Of a DNA stretch of 64,000 bases, positions 56,030 to 63,692 are shown piece by piece. How positions within the stretch are numbered: the first letter of the stretch is position 1; every line of letters begins with the position of its first letter. Both the position numbers and the translations under genes were made by a program. The stretch comes from Diplocloster modestus (GTDB lineage Bacteria > Bacillota > Clostridia > Lachnospirales > Lachnospiraceae). The notes beneath the pieces were generated by a model. The model had not been told where the DNA came from and did no database searches. It worked only from the letters and a program-made list of their open reading frames with translations. The stretch lies in the NCBI RefSeq assembly GCF_019042245.1, contig NZ_JAHQCX010000005.1:308959-372958 (forward strand), in the 5' to 3' direction.

Positions 56030-56923
56030 TTATCCTTTCAAACCGCCGAGGGTCATACCCTGGGTCAGCTTCTTCTGAACACAGATGTAGAGTATCAGGG
56101 TGGGTACCATAACGATAACCAGGCCGGCATACAGCTGCCCGTACTGCACCGCGGACTTCTGAGCGGCCATCAGATTCATCAGGCCCACCGGAAGGGTTTT
56201 CAGTTCCGGTTTCGTCAGCAATGTCATGGAAATGATGTATTCATTCCAGAAGGCCAGGAAGTTGAACAGAATAACGGTTACCACGCTGGGTTTAGCCATG
56301 GGCATAATAACCTGTATCATCGTTCTGGCGTATCCGGCGCCGTCCACATACGCCGCCTCCTCGTAATCCTTGGCCAGCGATTTGAAATAGCCGGACAGCA
56401 GATAGATGGTAAACGGCAGGGCTGTCGACGCGTACACCAGCGCCAGTATGAACAGATTGTTCAGGAAAAACGGATGGCCCGTCCACTGCCGCAGCACTTT
56501 ATCACCGTTATTTAACATCAGGAAAATGGGCACCACGATGTAGTTTACGTTAACGAACAGACCGGCCATAAACATCACGTTCCACAGGCCGCTGCTTTTG
56601 AACTTAAACCGGGCCAGTACATAGGCGGCCGGAAGCGCGATCACGATCAGCAGAGCAATACCGATAGCCACGACGATCACAGAGTTTAACATATAAGAAC
56701 CCATGTTGGCTTTCTGCCAGGCGTCCGCGAAGTTCGCCAGGTGAATCCCCTGGGGCAGCGCCCATGGATTTCCGTAGAACTCGGAGTTTTCCTTGATGGA
56801 AGCAATGAAAACCCAGGCGACCGGTACGATAATCATGACGGCCAGCAGGCTTAATACGATATAGATTCCCGCTTTATAAGCTTTCGGACTGCCCGTCTTT
56901 AAAGCATTTTTATTTTCTTTCAT
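56030..56923 (-). CDS. sugar ABC permease, MalG type
   Basis: The 297-residue protein has six membrane segments and the CUT1 coupling motif EEAAYVDGAGYARTMIQVIMP. It pairs with the MalF-type permease encoded just upstream. The gene lies 13 bases before the DUF6903 gene. Substrate is probably a galactose-containing disaccharide because of the linked GH112. Confidence 0.93.
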   Translation of the reverse strand: MKENKNALKTGSPKAYKAGIYIVLSLLAVMIIVPVAWVFIASIKENSEFYGNPWALPQGIHLANFADAWQKANMGSYMLNSVIVVAIGIALLIVIALPAAYVLARFKFKSSGLWNVMFMAGLFVNVNYIVVPIFLMLNNGDKVLRQWTGHPFFLNNLFILALVYASTALPFTIYLLSGYFKSLAKDYEEAAYVDGAGYARTMIQVIMPMAKPSVVTVILFNFLAFWNEYIISMTLLTKPELKTLPVGLMNLMAAQKSAVQYGQLYAGLVIVMVPTLILYICVQKKLTQGMTLGGLKG

Positions 56924-56938
56924 TCCGATTCACCTCCT

Positions 56939-57838
56939 TTAGAATTCAAGCTCTTCACGCTTGGTTACAGCGTTCAGGACGCCGGCCAGCGCAAATGAGA
57001 ACAGGAACACCATAACGCCGATGGCCATACCGTATCCATATGAGGAATTCGTATAGGCCTCCTGGTACATGTAGCTTAAGAACACGCTGGATGCCCCGTC
57101 CGGTCCCCCGTTGGTCATGGCTTTTACGAACAGGAAGCTCATGTTGATCGTACTGATGATAAAGAACGTCAGGGTGGTCCTTATATTGGTCCAGATCAGC
57201 GGTATCGTAATGGTAAAGAACTGTTTGATTCTCCCGGCCCCTTCCATGCTGGCCGCTTCATAGAGGCTTTCCGGTATGTTCGCCATACTGGCCATATACA
57301 TGACCATATAGTAACCGATAGCCTGCCATATCATGGCGATGACGATGCTGTAGATTACGATCTTCTGGCTGCCCAGCCACAGGATCGGGTTATCGATGCC
57401 GTTCTGCCCCCGGAACAGGTTCAAAAACGAATTGAGAAGGCCCTGGTTCGGATCGTAGATCGCGGAAAAGATCGCGCTGATGACAACTACGGACAGAATG
57501 TTGGGGATATAGAAAATAACTCTGTAAAAATTCTGTCCTTTGATTTTCTCACGGGTCAGCATGGCCGCGAAGAGAAGTGCCAGCCCGAAGGTCACGATGG
57601 TCACGATCACAATGAGCAGTATGGAATTCTGGAATGCCTGATAAAATTTATCACTTTGGAAAAGCTTCTGAAAGTTCTGTAATCCTACAAAGGTTTTCTC
57701 ATCCGTATACCCGCCCCATTTGAACATGGACATGCGGAAAACGTCTATCGTGGGAATTATCATAAAGATAAAAAACAGGATGACGGCCGGAGCAAGACAG
57801 AAAAATATAAATCTGCCTCTCCCTTTTTGTTTATTCAT
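56939..57838 (-). CDS. sugar ABC permease, MalF type
   Basis: The 299-residue protein has six membrane segments and the motif ESLYEAASMEGAGRIKQFFTITIP. The ATG at 57838, after TGGAGATGAAGC, is chosen over the upstream ATG at 57871. It forms the heterodimeric pore with MalG-type partner. Confidence 0.93.
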   Translation of the reverse strand: MNKQKGRGRFIFFCLAPAVILFFIFMIIPTIDVFRMSMFKWGGYTDEKTFVGLQNFQKLFQSDKFYQAFQNSILLIVIVTIVTFGLALLFAAMLTREKIKGQNFYRVIFYIPNILSVVVISAIFSAIYDPNQGLLNSFLNLFRGQNGIDNPILWLGSQKIVIYSIVIAMIWQAIGYYMVMYMASMANIPESLYEAASMEGAGRIKQFFTITIPLIWTNIRTTLTFFIISTINMSFLFVKAMTNGGPDGASSVFLSYMYQEAYTNSSYGYGMAIGVMVFLFSFALAGVLNAVTKREELEF

Positions 57839-57901
57839 TGCTTCATCTCCAATCTTTGGGTCTGTGGACAAGAAAGTATTTCCTGTCGAATAAATAAGGG
57901 C

Positions 57902-57960
57902 CGCCGCACTAAGATTTCTGCCTCCTGATCCGGCAGGCTTAAATATTCTTAGTACGGCAG
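57902..57960 (-). promoter_or_regulatory. intercistronic hairpin between binding protein and permease genes
   Basis: CCGTACTAAGAA with CTTAGTGCGG arms form a long stem with an inner CCTGCC/GGCAGG stem. Such hairpins usually protect the binding-protein mRNA or reduce expression of the permeases. Confidence 0.6.
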
Positions 57961-57983
57961 CCCCACTATGGTTTACAGGGGTA

Positions 57984-59378
57984 TTATTTCAGGGCTGCAC
58001 GGAGTGCATCGCTGTCTTTTTTCACCTGTTCCACCCACTGTTCTTCGGTCTTGTCACCGCTGACCAGAGAGTTGATCGGGTCAAAGAAGGTAGTACGGAC
58101 GGTTACTCCTTCTACCGGATCTGTGGTTGCGAACGCGTCCATAACCGCGATAGCGCCGGTATCATAGATGGAGTAGTAAATCTTATTGTCGCCTTCCAGT
58201 TTATCTGCCATGCCCTTGATCGGCTGTACTGCAGGGGTCTCCCCGGATGCGAAGATCTCGGCTGCTTCATCGCTGTACAGATAAGCGATAAACTGTTTTC
58301 CAAGATCCTGGTTTACAGCGCCCTTCGGCATCCAGATCTGCTCGAAGAAGGTATAGGAAGCCCGGTCTCCGCCTTCGGTTACTGCCGGAAGCGCGGTGAA
58401 TCCCCATTTGAAGCCATCTGCGCGGGGAGCGTCTGCCATCTCACCGATGACCCAGTTGCCGTTCGGCATGAACAGGGCTTTATCATCCAGAATTAACTGC
58501 TGGTTTTTACGGAAATCATTGTCGTTGGCGTTAGCCGGAGTGGTTTTCTCCGTATAGGAAGCAAGTTTCGCGATAATATCGAAGGTCTGCTGTGCTTCCG
58601 GGGTATCCCAGATTCCTTCTCCGTAGCGGAGCGCTTCCTGGAATTTGTCGTTTCCTGCTGTCTCACGAAGCAGGGCATAGAAGAATGCGTCGAAGTATCC
58701 GGCTGTCGGATAGGTAAATAAAGAGATTCCTTCTGCTTTGGCTTTGTCGCCTAATTCCCACATCTCATCCCAGGTCGTCGGCACGGTCCAGCCTTTTGCC
58801 TCAAAAAGGCCGGCATCATAGAACAGTCCGCAAGGGCCGTAGAACATGGGCATCAGATAGGTTTTACCATCGCCGTAGGGGTTCGTGATAGAGTTGTCAA
58901 CGAAACCGGGCAGGATCTTTTCGCCTACCGTAACATCTTCACCGGGAACCGTCATCGCCAATACGTCTGTCATTTCCACGATGTTGTTATCTTTGATGAA
59001 GGTTTCGGTCAGGGCGGATTCCGCACCTACCGCACGCATGATCACATCCGGGTAATCTCCGGCTTTCATGGCGGGGGTAATGATGTCTTCGAGCTTTTTA
59101 TCAATGGTCAGTTCCACTTTCACGCCAGGGTTTGCTTTCTCAAAGGCGGCGGCTACATCCTGCCACATCTGGGCGCCGTAAGCGGTCTCAACTGCTGCTA
59201 CTTTCAGCGTCTGTTCTCCTGCTGCGGGCTCTTTCGCTTCGTCAGATCCATTGTCTGCGGGTGCGGAACTTTCAGGGGCCGGAGCTTTATTCTCTTCTTC
59301 CTTACTGCTGCCGCAGGCTACAAGGCTCAGTGTCATGGCTGCTGCCAGAACCAGGCTTAGAACTTTCTTCGCTTTCAT
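57984..59378 (-). CDS. sugar ABC importer binding lipoprotein, CUT1
   Basis: The 464-residue protein has a lipoprotein signal peptide (MKAKKVLSLVLAAAM, lipobox LVAC, Cys22), an Ala/Glu/Pro linker, and a type 1 solute-binding fold for oligosaccharides (WQDVAAAFEKANPGVKVEL, later LPNGNWVIGEM-like segment). It is first in the operon with the permeases, DUF6903 and GH112. No ATPase gene is present. Confidence 0.93.
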   Translation of the reverse strand: MKAKKVLSLVLAAAMTLSLVACGSSKEEENKAPAPESSAPADNGSDEAKEPAAGEQTLKVAAVETAYGAQMWQDVAAAFEKANPGVKVELTIDKKLEDIITPAMKAGDYPDVIMRAVGAESALTETFIKDNNIVEMTDVLAMTVPGEDVTVGEKILPGFVDNSITNPYGDGKTYLMPMFYGPCGLFYDAGLFEAKGWTVPTTWDEMWELGDKAKAEGISLFTYPTAGYFDAFFYALLRETAGNDKFQEALRYGEGIWDTPEAQQTFDIIAKLASYTEKTTPANANDNDFRKNQQLILDDKALFMPNGNWVIGEMADAPRADGFKWGFTALPAVTEGGDRASYTFFEQIWMPKGAVNQDLGKQFIAYLYSDEAAEIFASGETPAVQPIKGMADKLEGDNKIYYSIYDTGAIAVMDAFATTDPVEGVTVRTTFFDPINSLVSGDKTEEQWVEQVKKDSDALRAALK

Positions 59379-59766
59379 AGTATTTCCTCCTTAAACTTTC
59401 TCAATCGCTGTTCATCAGCTTAGAGATCCTCGTTCCTGTGTATCACAGGTCTGTACTTAAAGAATAGTCTGAATTGCCTGTGAATTCAACACAGATATTG
59501 CGCATAATTTTATATATCTTGCTTTTTTGCTTAAAATCCAGATCTGATTATATTTATACAGTTTCACACGGTAAATCGCTGTATTGAAGAAATATCATTT
59601 GGGATTTTGTATATTTTATAGTTATTTCTTCCAATTTTTCTCGTTTTATTGTCTTGTTTTAGTTTTTTTGCTATAATAAGAATACAAATAATTGATATTA
59701 CGTAAAACGCAAGAAACATAATAATTTTTGACTAATTCATGAACATTTTGTAAACGGAGGGATCTC

Positions 59767-60609
59767 ATGGGCAATACCAGATATCAGCTGACCGATACGA
59801 ATCATGATAAAATAGCGGCAAAGCTACTGTTCGTCAGTTCTTCCGTATATGAAGGGGATTGGCCCAGTATTCAGCATACCCATTACTTCACGGAGCTATT
59901 CTACGTACGGGGCGGCAGCGGAAAATTTATCGTCGAAGATAAAACATTTTCTGTAACCCAGGACGACCTGGTAATCATCAACCCGAATGTGGAGCATACG
60001 GAAGTCTCTCTTGGAACCGTTCCGCTGGAATATGTGGTGCTGGGTGTGGAGGGGCTGTGCTTTTCTTTCAATGAAAATGCGGATTATACCGTATTCAATT
60101 ACCGCAACCGCCGGGAGAACCTTATGTTCTATTTTAATGCTATGGTGGCGGAAATGGAACAGAAAGAGAAAAATTATGAGCTGGTCTGCCAGGATCTGCT
60201 GGAAGTACTTCTGGTGAACGTGGTCCGGCATGCGGGTTTTACCTTTGAAGTCGTCCCTGCTCAGAAAACTACCAGGGAATGCGGACGTGCGAAGAGATAT
60301 ATTGATTCGAATTATATGGAAGATATTACTTTGGATACACTGGCTGAAATCGCGCATTTGAACAAGTTTTATTTTGTTCATGCGTTTACCGGCTGTTACG
60401 GCTTGTCTCCGATTAATTATCTGAATGATAAACGAATCCGTTGCAGCAAAGAATTGTTACAGTCTACCGATCACAGTATCGCTGAGGTCGCGCAGCTGTC
60501 CGGGTTCTCTTCACAGAGTTATTTTGCCCAGAGTTTTAAAAAAGCATGCGGCGTCACAGCCGGTTCTTATCGTAAAATGATGAAGCGGGGACAGGAGGCG
60601 GCAGGGTAG
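59767..60609 (+). CDS. AraC family transcriptional regulator of the GH112 operon
   Basis: The 280-residue protein has an N-terminal cupin (HYFTELFYVRGGSGKFIVED) and a C-terminal double HTH (ITLDTLAEIAHLNKFYFVHA, IAEVAQLSGFSSQSYFAQSF). It diverges from the binding-protein gene over a 388-base, AT-rich region with no gene. It likely activates the importer operon in response to the sugar. Confidence 0.91.
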   Translation: MGNTRYQLTDTNHDKIAAKLLFVSSSVYEGDWPSIQHTHYFTELFYVRGGSGKFIVEDKTFSVTQDDLVIINPNVEHTEVSLGTVPLEYVVLGVEGLCFSFNENADYTVFNYRNRRENLMFYFNAMVAEMEQKEKNYELVCQDLLEVLLVNVVRHAGFTFEVVPAQKTTRECGRAKRYIDSNYMEDITLDTLAEIAHLNKFYFVHAFTGCYGLSPINYLNDKRIRCSKELLQSTDHSIAEVAQLSGFSSQSYFAQSFKKACGVTAGSYRKMMKRGQEAAG

Positions 60610-60809
60610 GGAGCTGTGGAGTCCGATGTGATTAAGCTTCCGGTTCTGTTGGCTGGCTCTGTTGGCCATCTGTCATGGTTCCGCTTTTTGCCTGCTTCGC
60701 TGCTGCCTTTGTGGTGCCTGATGCTTTTTGGAGGGTGGGGTTCGTTTGTATTTGTTTCATTTGGGTAAATTGGGGGGTGAAATTTGGAGGAGAATTTTCT
60801 AATAAATTG

Positions 60810-60838
60810 TTGACAAATCGGGAGCTTATCTGTATAAT
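60810..60838 (+). promoter_or_regulatory. promoter of the tRNA-Pro genes
   Basis: TTGACA (60810-60815), 17 bases, TATAAT (60833-60838): a perfect consensus promoter 30 bases before the first tRNA. Confidence 0.85.
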
Positions 60839-60868
60839 AACTTATGCTGACCCAATGGGGATCAGTAT

Positions 60869-60942
60869 CGAAGCGTGGCTCAGCTTGGTAGAGCGCTACG
60901 TTAGGGACGTAGAGGTCGCAGGTTCAAATCCTGTCGCTTCGA
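60869..60942 (+). tRNA. tRNA-Pro (AGG)
   Basis: The 74-base gene starts CGAAGCGTGGCTCAGC and ends CGCTTCGA. Anticodon arm CTACG, loop TTAGGGA, CGTAG gives AGG. A at the wobble position is uncommon in bacteria and implies inosine modification. It differs from the next tRNA at only three sites. Confidence 0.92.
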
Positions 60943-60976
60943 CTTAGGGATTTTCCCTTTTATATAAATTTAATAT

Positions 60977-61050
60977 CGAAGCGTGGCTCAGCTTGGTAGA
61001 GCGCTGCGTTCGGGACGCAGAGGTCGCAGGTTCAAATCCTGTCGCTTCGA
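60977..61050 (+). tRNA. tRNA-Pro (CGG)
   Basis: Identical to the preceding gene except the anticodon arm CTGCG, loop TTCGGGA, CGCAG, giving CGG. The stem change is compensated on both sides. Its 3' end is the probable attachment site of the integrative element. Confidence 0.92.
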
Positions 61051-61070
61051 TTATTGAAAAGCTAGTGTTT

Positions 61071-61104
61071 ATGCGGTTTTGTTGTTAATCAACGAATACC
61101 GCAT
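61071..61104. terminator. terminator after the tRNA genes and integrase
   Basis: ATGCGGT and ACCGCAT arms with an inner GTTGTTAATCAAC, then a T run. It can end tRNA transcripts on the plus strand. Confidence 0.8.
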
Positions 61105-61126
61105 TTATTTTTTTCTAAGTTTTTTT

Positions 61127-62353
61127 CTAAGAACCCGTGTTACTAGAGGATACTTCGTTTCTGAATAATTTATCCGCGTAACCACTTAAAGTATCTTTTT
61201 GCATAATTTTATTTGGATGAACATAATTCTTCATAATCATTTCAACGCTGCTTCCCATAATCTCTGCAACAATAGCCGGACTTTTATCATTAACTAATAT
61301 CATATTCGTACCGAAACTATGTCTTGCATCATATAACCGTATATCTGGCAGAAAAGAATTACCATCTGGTAATTTCCCAAATCCATCCGCAAGCAATTCC
61401 AATTCTTTGTTGTGCTTTGCTATGATTCTTTTAAATGCTTTATAATAAACGTCCGGATTTACAGGATTCCCATTTTTTTGTGTAAATATATAATCATTAT
61501 CAAAATATGTGATATCTTTGCTTATGCATTCTAACTTATCGTACTTTTTCATTTCAATACGACGTAATAGTAAATTTTCGTAAAAAGGTAACACAACTAA
61601 CGATCTGTGGCTATCATCTGTTTTCATATATGTTTCCTGCGAATATTTGTCATACCCTCGTTTTAGTTTTAAAATACCTTTTCCCAGTAGGTCAGATGCA
61701 TTTAAACCACATACCTCGCCTGGGCGCATACCATATCCAAACGACATGGCAAACATTTCGTAGTATCTTGATGTTTTCACAGAACCTAACGACATAAAAT
61801 AACTGATCGTTTCGGTATCCCATACTTTAAATTCGCGTTTTTTCAAAGAAGCTCCTTTTATACCTAAACATGGGTTGTCCGTTATTACACGTTCTGGAAA
61901 AACAGCATATTCAAATATCATGTTCAGAACGCTTAATGCTCGATTTACAGTTTTTGGTTTGTATTCCTTCTTCATTTCATCAACGAATTTTTTAATATTT
62001 ACTGATGTGATTTTATGACAATAAACATCGTCAAATATATCACTAAGGTACGAATTATAATAATCTTTATCAGTACGATAAGTATTATTTGATAATTCCT
62101 TATTTTTTACTAGTACAATCCTTGCCTCAAACCATTTACACGCAACTTCTTTAAACTTTGATTTTGTCTTTGGAATTTTTCCATTTTTTACTTTTTCTTT
62201 GAGTTTCTCTTCTGCTACAAGCGCCTTTATTTCAGTAGAATACCCTGTGTCTCCATATACAGGTTTTTTATTAATCGAGTCCCATACACAAGGGTAATAT
62301 TTTGTTATCTCCTTTCCATTTTTATTTTTATACGTTTTCGGTTGTATACTCAT
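61127..62353 (-). CDS. int: tyrosine-type site-specific integrase
   Basis: The 408-residue protein has a SAM-like core-binding domain and a catalytic domain with Arg in SFGYGMRPGEVCGL, box II LYDARHSFGTN and nucleophile Tyr in IMKNYVHP. The first box II residue is Tyr rather than His (YDAR), a variation seen in some Gram-positive elements. AAGGAGTG precedes the ATG. It should integrate the element at the adjacent tRNA. Confidence 0.93.
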   Translation of the reverse strand: MSIQPKTYKNKNGKEITKYYPCVWDSINKKPVYGDTGYSTEIKALVAEEKLKEKVKNGKIPKTKSKFKEVACKWFEARIVLVKNKELSNNTYRTDKDYYNSYLSDIFDDVYCHKITSVNIKKFVDEMKKEYKPKTVNRALSVLNMIFEYAVFPERVITDNPCLGIKGASLKKREFKVWDTETISYFMSLGSVKTSRYYEMFAMSFGYGMRPGEVCGLNASDLLGKGILKLKRGYDKYSQETYMKTDDSHRSLVVLPFYENLLLRRIEMKKYDKLECISKDITYFDNDYIFTQKNGNPVNPDVYYKAFKRIIAKHNKELELLADGFGKLPDGNSFLPDIRLYDARHSFGTNMILVNDKSPAIVAEIMGSSVEMIMKNYVHPNKIMQKDTLSGYADKLFRNEVSSSNTGS

Positions 62354-62384
62354 AATATCGCACTCCTTAATTCATAACCAAAAT

Positions 62385-62492
62385 TTGATTATGCCAAGGC
62401 CATATGATATACTTAGCTCGAGGAAATCAGGCTACGTACAGGTCAATTTTCTCTATTATTCCGCTCCTGTTGCAGCAGGGGCGGTTTTTTTA
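62385..62492 (+). ncRNA. candidate small RNA of about 72 bases
   Basis: TTGATT (62385-62390), 17 bases, TATACT (62408-62413) is a good promoter; an expected start near 62420 gives a short transcript that ends at the terminator CCGCTCCTG-TTGCA-GCAGGGGCGG plus eight Ts (62461-62492). No plus-strand reading frame is present. It lies between integrase and hicB, divergent from the first and convergent with the second. Confidence 0.55.
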
Positions 62493-62876
62493 AGCATCAA
62501 GTGTTTTTATTAGTGCCTCCTGCAATATTTTTGAAAAATTCACCCCTGCTCTTTCTGCTTTTTTATTTAGCCAACTCGGTATCGTCAAATTTTTTCTTAC
62601 CATTTTATTATCAAGCTCTGTTCTATACGATATAAAATCTACATCTACTAATGTTACAATATCCCTGTCACCGTGTACAATTTCTGATAGATCCGAAGGT
62701 TCAGGTAGATTTTTCCCCATATCTTCCAGCGTAGTACCCTTTAATCCAATTGCATCCCTAGCCATTTCTATGGACTCTGTAATATCATTCCCCTGCGTAT
62801 CAATATCCAGGTCTGGGACTCTTATAATGTAAATTCCATCTGTCGGTGTCATAATTGTTGGATATGCTTTTCTCAA
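62490..62876 (-). CDS. hicB: HicB-family antitoxin
   Basis: The 128-residue protein has the partly degraded RNase-H-like HicB domain (IYIIRVPDLDIDTQGNDITE SIEMARDAIG in sequence) and a C-terminal ribbon-helix-helix (NLTIPSWLNKKAERAGVNFS). It neutralises HicA and represses the promoter. It follows hicA by 37 bases. Confidence 0.88.
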   Translation of the reverse strand: MRKAYPTIMTPTDGIYIIRVPDLDIDTQGNDITESIEMARDAIGLKGTTLEDMGKNLPEPSDLSEIVHGDRDIVTLVDVDFISYRTELDNKMVRKNLTIPSWLNKKAERAGVNFSKILQEALIKTLDA

Positions 62877-62913
62877 AATATTTACCTCCTTTTCCGTAGT
62901 GGAAATAGGGACT

Positions 62914-63084
62914 TTACAGTCCCCATTTCCTTATTAATTTTTTTGCAAGGACTTCATTGATGTCAGGATGGCGGGGGATTTCTTCAAGATGTTCTCCATC
63001 TGTATAAATATCATGTCTTCCACCATGTCTTACAAGCTCCCAACCGCCTGCTTCAAACTTTTTTACAAGTTCTCTCCTCTTCAT
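62914..63084 (-). CDS. hicA: HicA-family mRNA interferase toxin
   Basis: The 56-residue protein is the normal HicA size: KRRELVKKFEAGGWELVRHG, with the catalytic His in GGRHDIY and a double-stranded RNA-binding fold. AAGGAGGACATACTA precedes the ATG at 63084. The longer frame to 63165 is rejected because it runs through the promoter. Confidence 0.9.
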   Translation of the reverse strand: MKRRELVKKFEAGGWELVRHGGRHDIYTDGEHLEEIPRHPDINEVLAKKLIRKWGL

Positions 63085-63108
63085 TAGTATGTCCTCCTTA
63101 CACTTTAT

Positions 63109-63162
63109 ATTATACGCATTTATGCGCATTTTGTCAATGCTTTTATACGTATTTATGCGTAT
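63109..63162 (-). promoter_or_regulatory. hicAB promoter with two operator palindromes
   Basis: On the minus strand TTGACA (63132-63137), 17 bases and TATAAT (63109-63114) form a consensus promoter. Palindromes ATACGCATTTATGCGCAT (63112-63129) and ATACGTATTTATGCGTAT (63145-63162) cover the spacer and the region just upstream, as expected for HicB autoregulation. Confidence 0.8.
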
Positions 63163-63227
63163 CATTTTATTTTTTGCAATGTTCGCACATTTGTACTAAT
63201 ATAAACGGTATAGAGGATATAGACTTA

Positions 63228-63425
63228 ATGAATGTGCTTATATGGAAGATCCGATACGATCGACAATTGTCATTGCGTAAAATGGAACAATTAACTAGTA
63301 TCCCTCGTTCAACTTTACACGAAATTGAAAGTGGGCAAGTAATGCCTCGACTCGATCAACTGGAAAATATTGCCAAAGGTCTAAATCTCAAAATAACCGA
63401 TCTCTTCGATTCAGATTTCAAATGA
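63228..63425 (+). CDS. XRE-family HTH regulator, small
   Basis: The 65-residue protein is a single HTH_3 domain: QLSLRKMEQLTSIPRSTLHE and LENIAKGLNLKITDLFDS. The start at 63228 is preferred because the upstream 18 codons look non-coding, but the ribosome-binding site is weak (GAGG 11 bases away). It diverges from hicAB. Confidence 0.75.
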   Translation: MNVLIWKIRYDRQLSLRKMEQLTSIPRSTLHEIESGQVMPRLDQLENIAKGLNLKITDLFDSDFK

Positions 63426-63469
63426 ATTATATCATTTCTTAGTAAAAAATATCGGTTTTTGATATAAAA

Positions 63470-63485
63470 GTCCGGATTTTCGGAC
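63470..63485. promoter_or_regulatory. palindrome GTCCG-GATTTT-CGGAC
   Basis: A short inverted repeat about 45 bases after the XRE gene, without a T run. It may be an operator for the next unit. Confidence 0.3.
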
Positions 63486-63553
63486 AATTATATCGAAATC
63501 AAGACATACATGTCCTTAAATAGTATAATTAAAGAAAAAAGGGGACGGTTCCA

Positions 63554-63664
63554 ATGGACTACGACGCTAAGTCATTTAAAAAAGCGATTTACGAAATGGT
63601 AGAACCTCTAAACGACCTCATTTTACTTGCAATGATCTATACATACATAAAATACGTTAGATAA
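63554..63664 (+). CDS. small 36-residue protein
   Basis: ATG preceded by GGGGACGG, protein MDYDAKSFKKAIYEMVEPLN followed by a hydrophobic stretch and basic end KYVR. A terminator follows at once, and a TATAAT lies upstream near 63520. No family recognised; similar short coding units are common in Gram-positive phages. Confidence 0.5.
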   Translation: MDYDAKSFKKAIYEMVEPLNDLILLAMIYTYIKYVR

Positions 63665-63670
63665 GGAAAG

Positions 63671-63692
63671 TCCCCTTTTAAGGGGATTTTTC
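63671..63692 (+). terminator. terminator after the 36-residue gene
   Basis: TCCCCTT and AAGGGGA arms then TTTTTCTTTT. Confidence 0.8.

Noticed and set aside
60675..60947. Reading frame of 90 codons ending VEVAGSNPVAST
   Set aside because: Its end is the translation of the tRNA-Pro gene, a well-known false protein.
63085..63165. N-terminal extension of HicA
   Set aside because: It would be encoded by the promoter and operators; the shorter start has AAGGAGG and gives the normal length.
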